Shown here: piece after piece, positions 42,080-50,569 of the stretch
Layout: each line of letters starts with the position of its first letter
Position numbering within the stretch: position 1 is the stretch's first letter
From: JBNPEO01 sp050490315
GTDB taxonomy: Bacteria; Actinomycetota; Actinomycetes; Actinomycetales; Micrococcaceae
Assembly (NCBI RefSeq): GCF_050490315.1
Contig: NZ_JBNPEO010000012.1
Span: 1-64,000, forward strand
Direction: 5' to 3'
DNA: 64,000 bases
The notes under the pieces: generated by a model
Database searches by the model: none
The model's input: the letters and a program-made list of their open reading frames with translations, nothing else
What the model was told of the DNA's origin: nothing
Program-made: the position numbers and the translations under genes

Positions 42080-43702
42080 TTAGCCTGTGTGTAGGTCGCG
42101 CCGCCGCATGCCCACCACGGCTGCCGCGGCCACCACCACAGCGAGCCCCACCATCCAAACCCCACCGCCAACGTTTGTACGAATCCCCTGCGGAACCGGC
42201 GTATGAGTGAACGGAGACAAATTCCGCAACGCTTCCGGGGCGCCGATCATGCCCCCAAAAATACCCAAAAACACCCCTGAGCCCAGGAAAGCCCAACCCA
42301 AAACGGTGCTGGCGCCAGGAACCACCACAAATAGAAGTGCCACCACGCCCAGGTACAGGAGCGCCGCCGGAAGTTGCGCCGCGGCGGCAAGAAATACGTC
42401 CCCCATCCGCTCCGGCGAGTCCCCGGAAACCAGCACAGCCAAGGAGGCAAACAGCGCCGCGGTGAGCAGCACCAACACCACACTGACCACACCCAACAAC
42501 AAGTAGTCAGCCAACCAGTGCACCCGGCTCGCCGTTGTAGAAAGGACCAGTTCGGCCCGCCGACTGTCCTCTTCTTGGCGCATCCGCACCACTGTCTGCA
42601 CAGCACACGCAGCCGCTAAAACTCCCACTATGGCGAACATCGCAGCGATCAGTACTTGGGAAATACTGGTCTCCCCCGCCGCGACCATAGTGCGTAAGGT
42701 TTGGCCCAAAATGGCATTAGTTTGGGCCGCTTGTTCCACCAGTTTGGCCAAAGAACCAGCCAAGACCCCCGTAGCCGCAGCACCCACGCACCACCCCATG
42801 ATGGTTGGCCACTGCAGCCGCCATGCCAAAGCAAAGGAGGTCGACAGTGCCGGCCGCGCTTCCATCCGGCCAGAGCGTTCAGCCAACAGACTAGAACCAC
42901 TGTCCCGCCGGGATTGAAGGGCAAAAACAGTCACGGTACATAGGGCCCCCAAGCCAAGTCCCAGGAACAACGGCAGCAGATTGTTGGCCGTATATGCAGC
43001 GCTCTGCTGCCCCCAACCAATCGGCGAAAACCAACTGGGCCACGCCGCAGTCATATGCGTTCCGTCCGCATGCGGAATGCCCAAGGCGTCCCCCAGTCCA
43101 CGCAAAAGATAAGCCAGTACGACGGCGGAACTTGAGAGAGCATTGGCCGCCCGGCCGGAGCGCACGAACTGTGCCGCTAACAGGCCGAAACCAAAAAAGG
43201 CCACACCAGTAGAAGCGACAGCCGCCCCAGTCACCAGCGAACCGTACGGCTCCAAGCCGCCTGCAATAAACCCGAGAGCCACAGCGGCACACAACACCAC
43301 GTTGGCTAGGAACGCGTGAATCACCGTGGCCACAGTGGGTGAGTACCTAGACGCCGGGGTTGAAGCCACTAGCTCAGCGCGGCCGGATTCCTCTTCCGCT
43401 CTGCTGTGCCGCACCGCTAGAAAGGTATTCATTAGCCCGGCCATCAACGCCAGGAACGTAAAGATCTGGAAGAACACAAAAGCATCCAAGGCAGTACCTT
43501 GGGGTAAACCGCGCAACATCAAAATGGCGGGGTTTGCCACAGCAAGGCGAATAATTCCTTCACGGCCCACCGAGTCACCATATGTTTGTGCCACCGCAAC
43601 GGCTGAGAAGAACCCCAGAAAGCCAATGCTCGCAATCCACGCAAGCAGTTGCCATCGGTCACGCCGGAGCCGGTGGAGCAGCAAAACCCAAACGGCGTTC
43701 AT
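42080..43702 (-). CDS. ABC exporter permease (polyketide-antibiotic-exporter type)
   Basis: A 540-residue permease with about 12 hydrophobic segments in two similar halves. Each half carries a matching loop (EEESGRAELVASTPASRYSP; RRAELVLSTTASRVHW), an internal duplication seen in actinobacterial exporter permeases of the COG3559 kind. The N-terminus WVLLLHRLRRDRWQLLAW is cytoplasmic. It overlaps the ATPase gene by 4 bp (ATGA). With that ATPase it forms a drug- or lipid-type exporter; substrate unknown. Confidence 0.9.
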   Translation of the reverse strand: MNAVWVLLLHRLRRDRWQLLAWIASIGFLGFFSAVAVAQTYGDSVGREGIIRLAVANPAILMLRGLPQGTALDAFVFFQIFTFLALMAGLMNTFLAVRHSRAEEESGRAELVASTPASRYSPTVATVIHAFLANVVLCAAVALGFIAGGLEPYGSLVTGAAVASTGVAFFGFGLLAAQFVRSGRAANALSSSAVVLAYLLRGLGDALGIPHADGTHMTAAWPSWFSPIGWGQQSAAYTANNLLPLFLGLGLGALCTVTVFALQSRRDSGSSLLAERSGRMEARPALSTSFALAWRLQWPTIMGWCVGAAATGVLAGSLAKLVEQAAQTNAILGQTLRTMVAAGETSISQVLIAAMFAIVGVLAAACAVQTVVRMRQEEDSRRAELVLSTTASRVHWLADYLLLGVVSVVLVLLTAALFASLAVLVSGDSPERMGDVFLAAAAQLPAALLYLGVVALLFVVVPGASTVLGWAFLGSGVFLGIFGGMIGAPEALRNLSPFTHTPVPQGIRTNVGGGVWMVGLAVVVAAAAVVGMRRRDLHTG

Positions 43703-44721
43703 TGCCCGGCTGCTTGGAGGCCGTTGTTGGTGAATCCGTCCTTGGTGAATCCGTCCTGTTTCACGCCGTCGTGGGCCAGTTCCAGCGTGTAGTGACGCAA
43801 AAACAAGTCCTCGAGGGAAGGCGGTGTGATGGTCAAGGCCTGCGCGTTTAACTGCGCCAGCAAGGGCAAAACACCAGCCATGTGTTGGCTCTCAGCGGTG
43901 AACTTTATGCGCGCACTTTCAGCGCCAGTTGTTTCCAAGGCAAGGTCCTGGACGCCGGGAGTATGACGCAGTTTCGCCATGGCTTCCGTGATCACCGAAG
44001 GGGCCTCTCCCACACCAAAGGAAACGTCGCTGCGCGTTAGTCCACGCAGCTGATCAAGGGTTCCGGTTTCTACAGTTTTGCCTTGCCGAATGATAGTCAC
44101 CCTGTCACACAAACGTTCCACCTCGGAAAGAATGTGGGAGGAAAACAGCACAGTGGCGCCATCGCCTGCCACGCGCTCAATTTCCTGGTTAAAGACCGTC
44201 TCCATAATCGGGTCAAGGCCGCTGGTGGGTTCATCCAACACGTATAGCTGGGCCGGTGTTGCCAAGGCAGCAATCAGCGCGACTTTTTGCCGGTTGCCTT
44301 TTGAATAAGACCTGCCCTTTTTAGACGGATCGAATTCAAACGCTGCCAGCAGACGGTCTTTCCTCTCCCGGTAATCTTTTTTGTTGGAGGCCCCTCGGCG
44401 CAGCCGGCTCAGCAAATCGATGGCTTCTCCCCCGCTAAGGTTTGGCCACAAACTCACGTCACCCGGGACGTACGCAATGCGCTGATGCAAGGCCGATGCG
44501 TCCTTCCACGGATCCCGTCCAAACACTGTGACGTCACCTCCACTGGAGCGGAGCAACCCTAAGATGATCCGGATGGTGGTGGATTTTCCGGAACCATTGG
44601 GCCCCAGAAAACCATGCACTTGCCCGTGCTCCACGTTCAGTTCCAGCCCGTCCAAGGCAGTGGACGTACCGAAGTTCTTACGTAGATCCCGGATTTGGAT
44701 CAGTGCTGGACTGTTACCCAT
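43699..44721 (-). CDS. ABC exporter ATP-binding protein
   Basis: A 340-residue ATPase. Walker A is GPNGSGKST, Walker B LYVLDEPTSGLDP, and the H-loop is SSHILSE. The ABC signature is YSKGNRQKVALI, a common variant of LSGGQ in this exporter group. The C-terminal 110 residues after the ATPase are a DrrA-like extension; the tail reads DGFTKDGFTNNG, a small in-frame duplication. ATG at 44721 follows GAGGTGGGAACAC. A DosR-box lies in the region shared with the divergent regulator. Confidence 0.92.
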   Translation of the reverse strand: MGNSPALIQIRDLRKNFGTSTALDGLELNVEHGQVHGFLGPNGSGKSTTIRIILGLLRSSGGDVTVFGRDPWKDASALHQRIAYVPGDVSLWPNLSGGEAIDLLSRLRRGASNKKDYRERKDRLLAAFEFDPSKKGRSYSKGNRQKVALIAALATPAQLYVLDEPTSGLDPIMETVFNQEIERVAGDGATVLFSSHILSEVERLCDRVTIIRQGKTVETGTLDQLRGLTRSDVSFGVGEAPSVITEAMAKLRHTPGVQDLALETTGAESARIKFTAESQHMAGVLPLLAQLNAQALTITPPSLEDLFLRHYTLELAHDGVKQDGFTKDGFTNNGLQAAGQ

Positions 44722-44837
44722 GTGTTCCCACCTCAACCCGCTAGTCTTACTGCAAGTCTGATGAGAGCCTGCGCCAAGCACCAGAGTCTAAGGTCACCGA
44801 ACGCGCGAACCTCACCCGAATATCCCCAGCCCGCACC

Positions 44838-44853
44838 GGGACTTTGGACCCTT
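44838..44853 (+). promoter_or_regulatory. DosR-box between the ABC exporter and the response regulator
   Basis: GGGACTTTGGACCCTT matches the palindromic DosR/DevR consensus closely. It is about 97 bp before the regulator start and 117 bp before the exporter ATPase start, so autoregulation is likely. Confidence 0.85.
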
Positions 44854-44949
44854 GATGGCAGCTACCGCATCCGGAAGACTCACAAGTGATAGAAACGTAG
44901 CTTGGCACTGACACTTGTAAACCACAAACGCGCATAACTAAGGAGAACC

Positions 44950-45597
44950 GTGGATCATCAAGAAGCCCCCATCAGGGTCTTCGTCCTAGACGACCACGAA
45001 CTTGTTCGCCGCGGCCTGCAAGAACTCCTTGAGAGCGAAGGCTTTGAAGTAGTCGGTATGTCCGGCCTCGCCGTAGAAGCAACACACCGGATCCCGGCAT
45101 TACACCCGGACGTTTGCGTTCTGGACGCCCGCTTACCTGACGGCACCGGCATTGAAGTCTGCCGTGATGTACGCTCCGTGGACCCATCCCTGAGCTGCCT
45201 CATCCTGACCAGTTACGACGACGAACAAGCTCTCCGCGGCGCCGTTCTAGCAGGTGCCGCAGGCTATGTGCTGAAAGAGATTGGCGGAACCGATCTCTTG
45301 GGCGCCATTCGCCGGACCGCCCGTGGCGAATCACTCTTTGATGCCGACATAAAAGCGCGGATCCTTCAGGGCCTCACAGAGCCGGAAACTCCCGATCCGC
45401 GCGTAGCTTCACTCACCCCGCAAGAGCGGCGAGTACTCCAGCTCTTGGGCCAGGGCCTGACCAACCGGCAGATCGGCGAACAGATGACGCTGGCTGAAAA
45501 AACCGTCAAAAACTATGTGTCCTCGATGCTGGCCAAACTTGGTTTTGAGCGCCGCACCCAAGCGGCCGTATACATGGCCAACAAACCGGGTAGCTGA
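44950..45597 (+). CDS. DosR/DevR-like NarL-family response regulator
   Basis: A 215-residue two-domain regulator. The receiver has Asp-Asp near residue 14, phospho-acceptor Asp59 (CVLDARLPDGTGIEVCRD) and Lys in YVLKEIGG. The C-terminal LuxR-type HTH reads LTPQERRVLQLLGQGLTNRQ then LAEKTVKNYVSSMLAKLGFE, very like DosR of mycobacteria, including the Lys/Asn DNA contacts and ERRTQAAV. GTG at 44950 follows AAGGAGAACC. Convergent with the DosS-like kinase; a DosR-box upstream. Confidence 0.93.
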   Translation: MDHQEAPIRVFVLDDHELVRRGLQELLESEGFEVVGMSGLAVEATHRIPALHPDVCVLDARLPDGTGIEVCRDVRSVDPSLSCLILTSYDDEQALRGAVLAGAAGYVLKEIGGTDLLGAIRRTARGESLFDADIKARILQGLTEPETPDPRVASLTPQERRVLQLLGQGLTNRQIGEQMTLAEKTVKNYVSSMLAKLGFERRTQAAVYMANKPGS

Positions 45598-45626
45598 ATG
45601 CACGCTTCAGCCTAGTGCGCTGGTAT

Positions 45627-47411
45627 TTAGCCAACTGCCCCCGTGCTCACCGGCACCGACCACTGAACGTGGGTCCCCTCACCGGGTGTGCTGCTAACGG
45701 TGCACCAACCGCCTAACTCGGCGGCCCGGTAATCCATGTTGACCAGCCCGTTCCCGGGCGTGCATTCAGCGAAACCCACACCGTCGTCGTCGACCTTTAA
45801 CAACAGCGCCCCGTTCTCAACGGCAACACTCACCCGGATACTTTCCGCCCCAGAGTGCCGGACAGCGTTGCTCAGCGCCTCTGAGATCACAGCCAGCAAA
45901 TGCGTCCCAGTAGTGGGGTTGCTGATCGAATCGATCCTGCCGCGTAGCTCAAGATGAGGCGCAAATGGCAGTGGCCTAGACACGTTCCTGGCCGTGCGAA
46001 GGATGCGCGTGCTCAACAACTCAGTGCCGTTGGACGTGGAATGCAAGGAATAGATGGTGTTGCGCAGATCCCGGATGGTCTCGTCCAGCTCCTGAGTAAC
46101 CGCATCGATCCTGGACAAAGCCGGCTCACCATCCGTGAACCTGCGCAGGCTCTGAATACTCAAACCCGCCGCGAACAATCGCTGAATCACCACGTCATGC
46201 AGATCCCGAGCAATCCGGTCCCGATCAGTAAAAACCACCAACTCCTCGCGCAAACGGTGACTCCGGTCAAGCTCCAAGGCAACTGCCACGTGCGAACCAA
46301 AAACGGCGCCCATCTGCACATCCGAATTCAAAAAGGGCCCCTCGCCACGGCCACGGACCAAAATCAGCAAGCCGTGGTGCACTCCGCGTGCGCTGAGATC
46401 AATAGCCAATAATCGTCCCCTATGCTGCCCAATGAGCCCACCCAAAACGGTGCTTGCGTCCTCAGCTTGGGCGGTTTTTCCCGTGTCAACAACAGAACGA
46501 ATCAGGGGCGAATCCATGGCCAGCAACTGACCAGAAAATCCGGCAGACCCCTTACCGGCAGCTCCCGCCACACGGTACGCGGCGGCGCTGGTTACCTCCA
46601 CGGAATCACCGGGGACCACAATGAGGGCGAGCCGGGCGCCGGATTCCTTGAGTGCACGCTCGGCAACAACATCAAAGGCCACGTGCTCGGCGCCGGTTAT
46701 GTGCTCCGAAGCTGTCACCCCTGCGGAGCCAGCAGCGTGTTCCTCGCCCAGAACCCGGCCCGTAACGTCCATACACGCTTCCAACCAGGAAGCCCGGCGC
46801 CGCGAATCCTCATAAAGCCGGGCGTTCTCAATGGCCACACCGGCGGCCGCTGCAAGTGCTACGGCCAGTTCTTCGTCCTCAGCGGTGAAGTCCCTACCCC
46901 CCTCTTTGTCCGTCAAATACAGGTTGCCAAACACCACGTCTCGCACCGTGATGGGCACCCCTAGGAACGTTTTCATGGGCGGGTGATTGGCCGGAAAACC
47001 GTAAGCATGGGGATGTTCCCGCAGATCGTGAAGCCGCAACGGGGCCGGCTCGGTAATAAGCTGCCCCAACACCCCATGACCGGTGGGTAGTGGGCCAATC
47101 TTCTGGGCCAAATCCTTGTTTATGCCCACGGTGATGAAGTGACTGAGCTGCTTGTCCTCACCAATCACCCCAAGAGCGCCATACTGGGCATGCAAGAGCC
47201 GGCAAGCCGAGTTCACCACCCGGTCAAGGACAGCCTCAAGGCTCAGGTCCTCGGCCACGGCAACCACTGCTTCAAGGAGGCCCCGCATATGCTGCTGAGC
47301 GTCTAGGAGCTCACCGCCGCGGTCCAAAAAGTTCTTGAGCAGGTCTTCGATCTTCGCGTCTACCGCTGGTAACTCGTGGAATCGCCGGGGACCCGTGTTG
47401 GAACTTTCCAT
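45627..47411 (-). CDS. DosS/DevS-like GAF sensor histidine kinase
   Basis: A 594-residue soluble kinase: two GAF domains (about 55-205 and 245-385), then HisKA_3 and HATPase. The first GAF keeps YGFPANHPPMKTFLGVPI; His143 matches the haem-proximal His149 of mycobacterial DosS, so oxygen, NO or CO sensing is likely. The phospho-His is His405 in DRDRIARDLHDVVIQRLF, the N-box SEALSNAVRHS (Asn515) and the G-box DDDGVGF follow. It converges on the response regulator, 29 bp between stops, and is its likely partner. Confidence 0.93.
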   Translation of the reverse strand: MESSNTGPRRFHELPAVDAKIEDLLKNFLDRGGELLDAQQHMRGLLEAVVAVAEDLSLEAVLDRVVNSACRLLHAQYGALGVIGEDKQLSHFITVGINKDLAQKIGPLPTGHGVLGQLITEPAPLRLHDLREHPHAYGFPANHPPMKTFLGVPITVRDVVFGNLYLTDKEGGRDFTAEDEELAVALAAAAGVAIENARLYEDSRRRASWLEACMDVTGRVLGEEHAAGSAGVTASEHITGAEHVAFDVVAERALKESGARLALIVVPGDSVEVTSAAAYRVAGAAGKGSAGFSGQLLAMDSPLIRSVVDTGKTAQAEDASTVLGGLIGQHRGRLLAIDLSARGVHHGLLILVRGRGEGPFLNSDVQMGAVFGSHVAVALELDRSHRLREELVVFTDRDRIARDLHDVVIQRLFAAGLSIQSLRRFTDGEPALSRIDAVTQELDETIRDLRNTIYSLHSTSNGTELLSTRILRTARNVSRPLPFAPHLELRGRIDSISNPTTGTHLLAVISEALSNAVRHSGAESIRVSVAVENGALLLKVDDDGVGFAECTPGNGLVNMDYRAAELGGWCTVSSTPGEGTHVQWSVPVSTGAVG

Positions 47412-47629
47412 ATGCCAGCTTCCACCTCACTGCACCCATCAAACACTGCACCCATCAAACAACGTATGTCCACGCAGGGATATACGCCGCGGCCACTGCC
47501 GCTCTCAGACTACGCGGGGCTACCGGCACTAGCTAGAGTGCAGCTGGCCCCAGTTCCCTGCATCTGGTTCGCTACGTTCGGTTCACCATGCCTGGTTCAC
47601 AACCTCCACCGCGCTCCCTGTAAACCACT

Positions 47630-47646
47630 GGGCCATTGGACCCTAG
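47630..47646 (+). promoter_or_regulatory. DosR-box-like site before the PNPOx pair
   Basis: GGGCCATTGGACCCTAG keeps GGG, TTNG and CCCT of the consensus, with mismatches in the left half. Its end is 27 bp from the ATG at 47674. Confidence 0.6.
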
Positions 47647-47673
47647 TCTCTGACGTGGCGCACGCGTAGCCTC

Positions 47674-48150
47674 ATGGACATGACGAACAAACCAACCACC
47701 CCGGAACCGGAAAACTTGGCACCGAATCAGTGCTGGGACTTGTTACGCACCACCTCGGTGGGCCGTCTGGCCCTTTGGGTCACCGACCACCCGGATATTT
47801 TCCCCATCAACTACCGCGCGGACCACGGCACAGTGGTGTTCCGCACCGGCGACGGGACCAAACTTCACGCCGCCTTGAGTGAGACCCCAGTAGCTTTTGA
47901 GGCCGACGGCGTCAGTCCCGATGGCGGTACGGCTTGGAGCGTTGTGGTCAAGGGCGAAGCCACCGCCGTAACTCTCACCCAAGAAGTAATGGACACTGTG
48001 GGGCTGTTGTTGTTCCCTTGGCAGGACGGGCGCAAAGACCACTTCATCCGGATCGTCCCCAGCTCCATCACAGGACGCCGCTTCTCCGTGACTCCGCCGC
48101 TGACGTGGTGGAGCCCCTTGGATGATGCCACCCGCGCAGGACTCGAATAG
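47674..48150 (+). CDS. PNPOx-like flavin-binding protein (copy 1)
   Basis: A 158-residue split-barrel protein of the pyridoxamine 5'-phosphate oxidase-like superfamily. LAPNQCWDLLRTTSVGRLAL and DHPDIFPINYRADHGTVVFR form the FMN-barrel entry; GTKLHAALSETPVAFEADGV and FIRIVPSSITGRRFSV close it. Such proteins bind FMN, F420 or haem; the substrate is open. A second copy follows 5 bp later, and a DosR-box-like site precedes this one, as for PNPOx-like members of mycobacterial DosR regulons (e.g. Rv0080). Confidence 0.9.
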   Translation: MDMTNKPTTPEPENLAPNQCWDLLRTTSVGRLALWVTDHPDIFPINYRADHGTVVFRTGDGTKLHAALSETPVAFEADGVSPDGGTAWSVVVKGEATAVTLTQEVMDTVGLLLFPWQDGRKDHFIRIVPSSITGRRFSVTPPLTWWSPLDDATRAGLE

Positions 48151-48155
48151 GACGG

Positions 48156-48629
48156 ATGCGACAGTACATGGACCAGGAATTAGAAAACATTGAACGCCTC
48201 AGCCCCGAAGAGTGCTGGGACTTGTTAGGCTCCACCACGGTGGGACGGCTAGCCGTCATTGTGGACAATCACCCGGAAATCTTCCCGGTGAACTACGTCC
48301 TCGATCAGAACAGCATCGTTTTCCGCACCGCCTCCGGGACCAAACTCTGGGCCACTCTGAGCGATCCGTGCGCCTTCGAAATTGATGGCTATGATCCGCA
48401 CACCGAACAGGCTTGGTCCGTGGTGGCTCGAGGCAAAAGCGAGCTGATGCTGGACCATGGCGAAAAAGCCAACGCTGATGAACTCCACCTAGAACCTTGG
48501 CAGCCCGGTAGAAAGAACCACTACCTACGCCTGAACCTCGAGGCCATCAGCGGCCGACGCTTCACCACCAACCATCCTGACATTTGGACCACACCGGACA
48601 CTGACGCCCGCACGGAGACCTTCCACTGA
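48156..48629 (+). CDS. PNPOx-like flavin-binding protein (copy 2)
   Basis: A 157-residue paralogue of the preceding gene: LSPEECWDLLGSTTVGRLAV, NHPEIFPVNYVLDQNSIVFR, GTKLWATLSDPCAFEIDGYD and LRLNLEAISGRRFTT align along the length. AGGA precedes the ATG at 48156. The 3' end overlaps the P-type ATPase start by 4 bp, so copies 1, 2 and the ATPase form one operon. Confidence 0.9.
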   Translation: MRQYMDQELENIERLSPEECWDLLGSTTVGRLAVIVDNHPEIFPVNYVLDQNSIVFRTASGTKLWATLSDPCAFEIDGYDPHTEQAWSVVARGKSELMLDHGEKANADELHLEPWQPGRKNHYLRLNLEAISGRRFTTNHPDIWTTPDTDARTETFH

Positions 48630-50569
48630 ACACCGAATCGCTTAACTCCGAGCCGCTTAACGTCGAGCCACTGAGCGCCCAGCCCGGCACCAAAACCTCC
48701 GGACCCGTTCTGAGAGCTGTCAAACAATACCCGCTGGTGGCCTTGACCGTTCTGGTGGGTGCCGCCGTCGGAATTCTTTTACTGACCGGCCAGCCGGTGG
48801 CGGCCCAATGGACAGCCACCGTTTTTGCACTCGGCGTCACAGCGGTCCGGACCATCGCCATGGTCCGGGAAATTTTTCACGGAAAGTGGGGCATTGACCT
48901 CCTGGCCGTGACAGCCATTGTGGCCACAGTTCTGGTGGGCGAATACATCGCCTCGCTGATTATTGTCCTGATGCTCACCGGTGGTGAAGCGCTGGAAACC
49001 TTTGCGCAAGGCCGGGCCTCCCGGGAGCTCCGCTCGCTCTTGGACCGCTCACCAAGGATCGCTCACCGCGAAGCCAAGGGGGTGGGAAGCGTTGCCGAGG
49101 ACATCCCCGTAGCTGACGTGGAAATTGGGGATGTGCTGCTGATTAAGCCGTCAGAAATCCTTCCAGTGGACGGCGAGCTACTCACCGAGGCCGGGATTTT
49201 TGATGAGTCAGCGCTCACCGGTGAAAGCCTCCCCGTGGAGCACGTCCGTGGTGACACTCTTCTGAGCGGGTCCCTTAACGGCGAAGCTGCTGTTCACCTG
49301 CGGGCCACGGCCACTTCCGCGAACTCCCAGTACAGCCAAATTGTGGCGTTGGTCCAAGAAGCAGCTGCTAGCCGGGCGCCCACCGTCCGGCTGGCCGACC
49401 GGTACGCCGTCCCCTTCACGCTAATAGCATTGATTCTGGCCGGACTCGCCTGGTTTATCAGTGGTGAGCCGCACCGCTTTGCCGAAGTCCTAGTGGTAGC
49501 CACACCGTGTCCTCTGCTGATCGCCGCACCAGTGGCCTTTTTGGCAGGAACCAGCCGTGCAGCCCACGCCGGCATCATCATCAAAAACGCCGGCACCCTT
49601 GAACAACTTGCCCGGGTCAAAACTGCCGTGTTCGACAAAACCGGAACACTCACCCATGGACACCCCACCCTTGAGAGAATCCAGATCGCGCAGAGCGCGC
49701 CCGCAGGACTCACAGCCGATCGTCTGCTGCAATTGGCGGCCTCCGCGGAACAATATTCTTCCCATGTGCTAGCCAGTTCCGTGATGAACTCCGCACGCGC
49801 CAAAGGCTTGGCCCTCTTGCCTGCCACCGATGCCCGCGAACACGCCACCGACGGCGTTACAGCCCAGTGCCAGGGTCACACCGTAGTGCTTGGCAAAGCA
49901 GCGTTTGTGGCCGCAGCAACCACTGGATTTACCCGAACCATCCTTGCGAGCGGGCAACTGGGCATCTACCTTGGGGTGGACGGCCAGTTCGCCGGGGCCC
50001 TCATGATGAGTGACCCGCTGCGCGAAAACGCCCCCGCCACGGTGGCTGCACTCCGCGCACTTGGAGTCCAAGAAACTCTGCTCCTCACCGGAGATGCCAC
50101 CTCAACCGCCGAGCACATTGGCCGCGAAGTAGGCATCAGCACGGTTCATGCTGAATGCCTGCCCGCGGACAAAGTCACCGCCGTAGCAGCCATCACCCAA
50201 CGCCCCGTCATGATGGTGGGCGACGGCATCAATGACGCACCGGTCCTCGCTGCGGCCGACGTCGGCATAGCGATGGGTGCCAAAGGCGCCACAGCGGCAA
50301 GCGAGTCAGCCGACGTCGTTATTATGATCGACGACCTATCCAGAACCTCACTCGCCGTGGAGATTGGCCAGTACACACTCAAGATTGCTCACACCAGTAT
50401 TTGGACCGGGATACTACTGAGCCTCGGCTTGATGGTGGCAGCCGCATTTGGACTGATCCCCGCCGTTGCCGGCGCGCTCCTGCAAGAATTGGTGGATTTG
50501 GCCACCATCCTCAACGCCCTCCGGGCCCTCGGCGACGGCCACAAGCGCTCACCCGTAGCTCCGCGCTAG
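48626..50569 (+). CDS. Heavy-metal-type P1B ATPase without N-terminal metal domain
   Basis: A 647-residue P-type ATPase. TGES (actuator), VATPCPLLIAAPVAFLAGTS (TPC motif in place of CPC), the phosphorylation site VFDKTGTLTHGHPT and GDGINDAPVLAAADVGIAMG (hinge) are all present; about eight membrane helices. No HMA domain. The first in-frame ATG/GTG lies within the first helix (48737), whereas CTG at 48626 gives a full N-terminus, overlaps the PNPOx stop as CTGA and has GGAG 8-11 bp upstream. TPC-type pumps move metals such as Zn, Co or Fe; ion unknown. Confidence 0.88.
   Translation: MNTESLNSEPLNVEPLSAQPGTKTSGPVLRAVKQYPLVALTVLVGAAVGILLLTGQPVAAQWTATVFALGVTAVRTIAMVREIFHGKWGIDLLAVTAIVATVLVGEYIASLIIVLMLTGGEALETFAQGRASRELRSLLDRSPRIAHREAKGVGSVAEDIPVADVEIGDVLLIKPSEILPVDGELLTEAGIFDESALTGESLPVEHVRGDTLLSGSLNGEAAVHLRATATSANSQYSQIVALVQEAAASRAPTVRLADRYAVPFTLIALILAGLAWFISGEPHRFAEVLVVATPCPLLIAAPVAFLAGTSRAAHAGIIIKNAGTLEQLARVKTAVFDKTGTLTHGHPTLERIQIAQSAPAGLTADRLLQLAASAEQYSSHVLASSVMNSARAKGLALLPATDAREHATDGVTAQCQGHTVVLGKAAFVAAATTGFTRTILASGQLGIYLGVDGQFAGALMMSDPLRENAPATVAALRALGVQETLLLTGDATSTAEHIGREVGISTVHAECLPADKVTAVAAITQRPVMMVGDGINDAPVLAAADVGIAMGAKGATAASESADVVIMIDDLSRTSLAVEIGQYTLKIAHTSIWTGILLSLGLMVAAAFGLIPAVAGALLQELVDLATILNALRALGDGHKRSPVAPR

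Noticed and set aside
49294..49848. 184-codon frame antisense to the P1B ATPase
   Set aside because: Opposite strand of a conserved pump, no ribosome binding site or family match.
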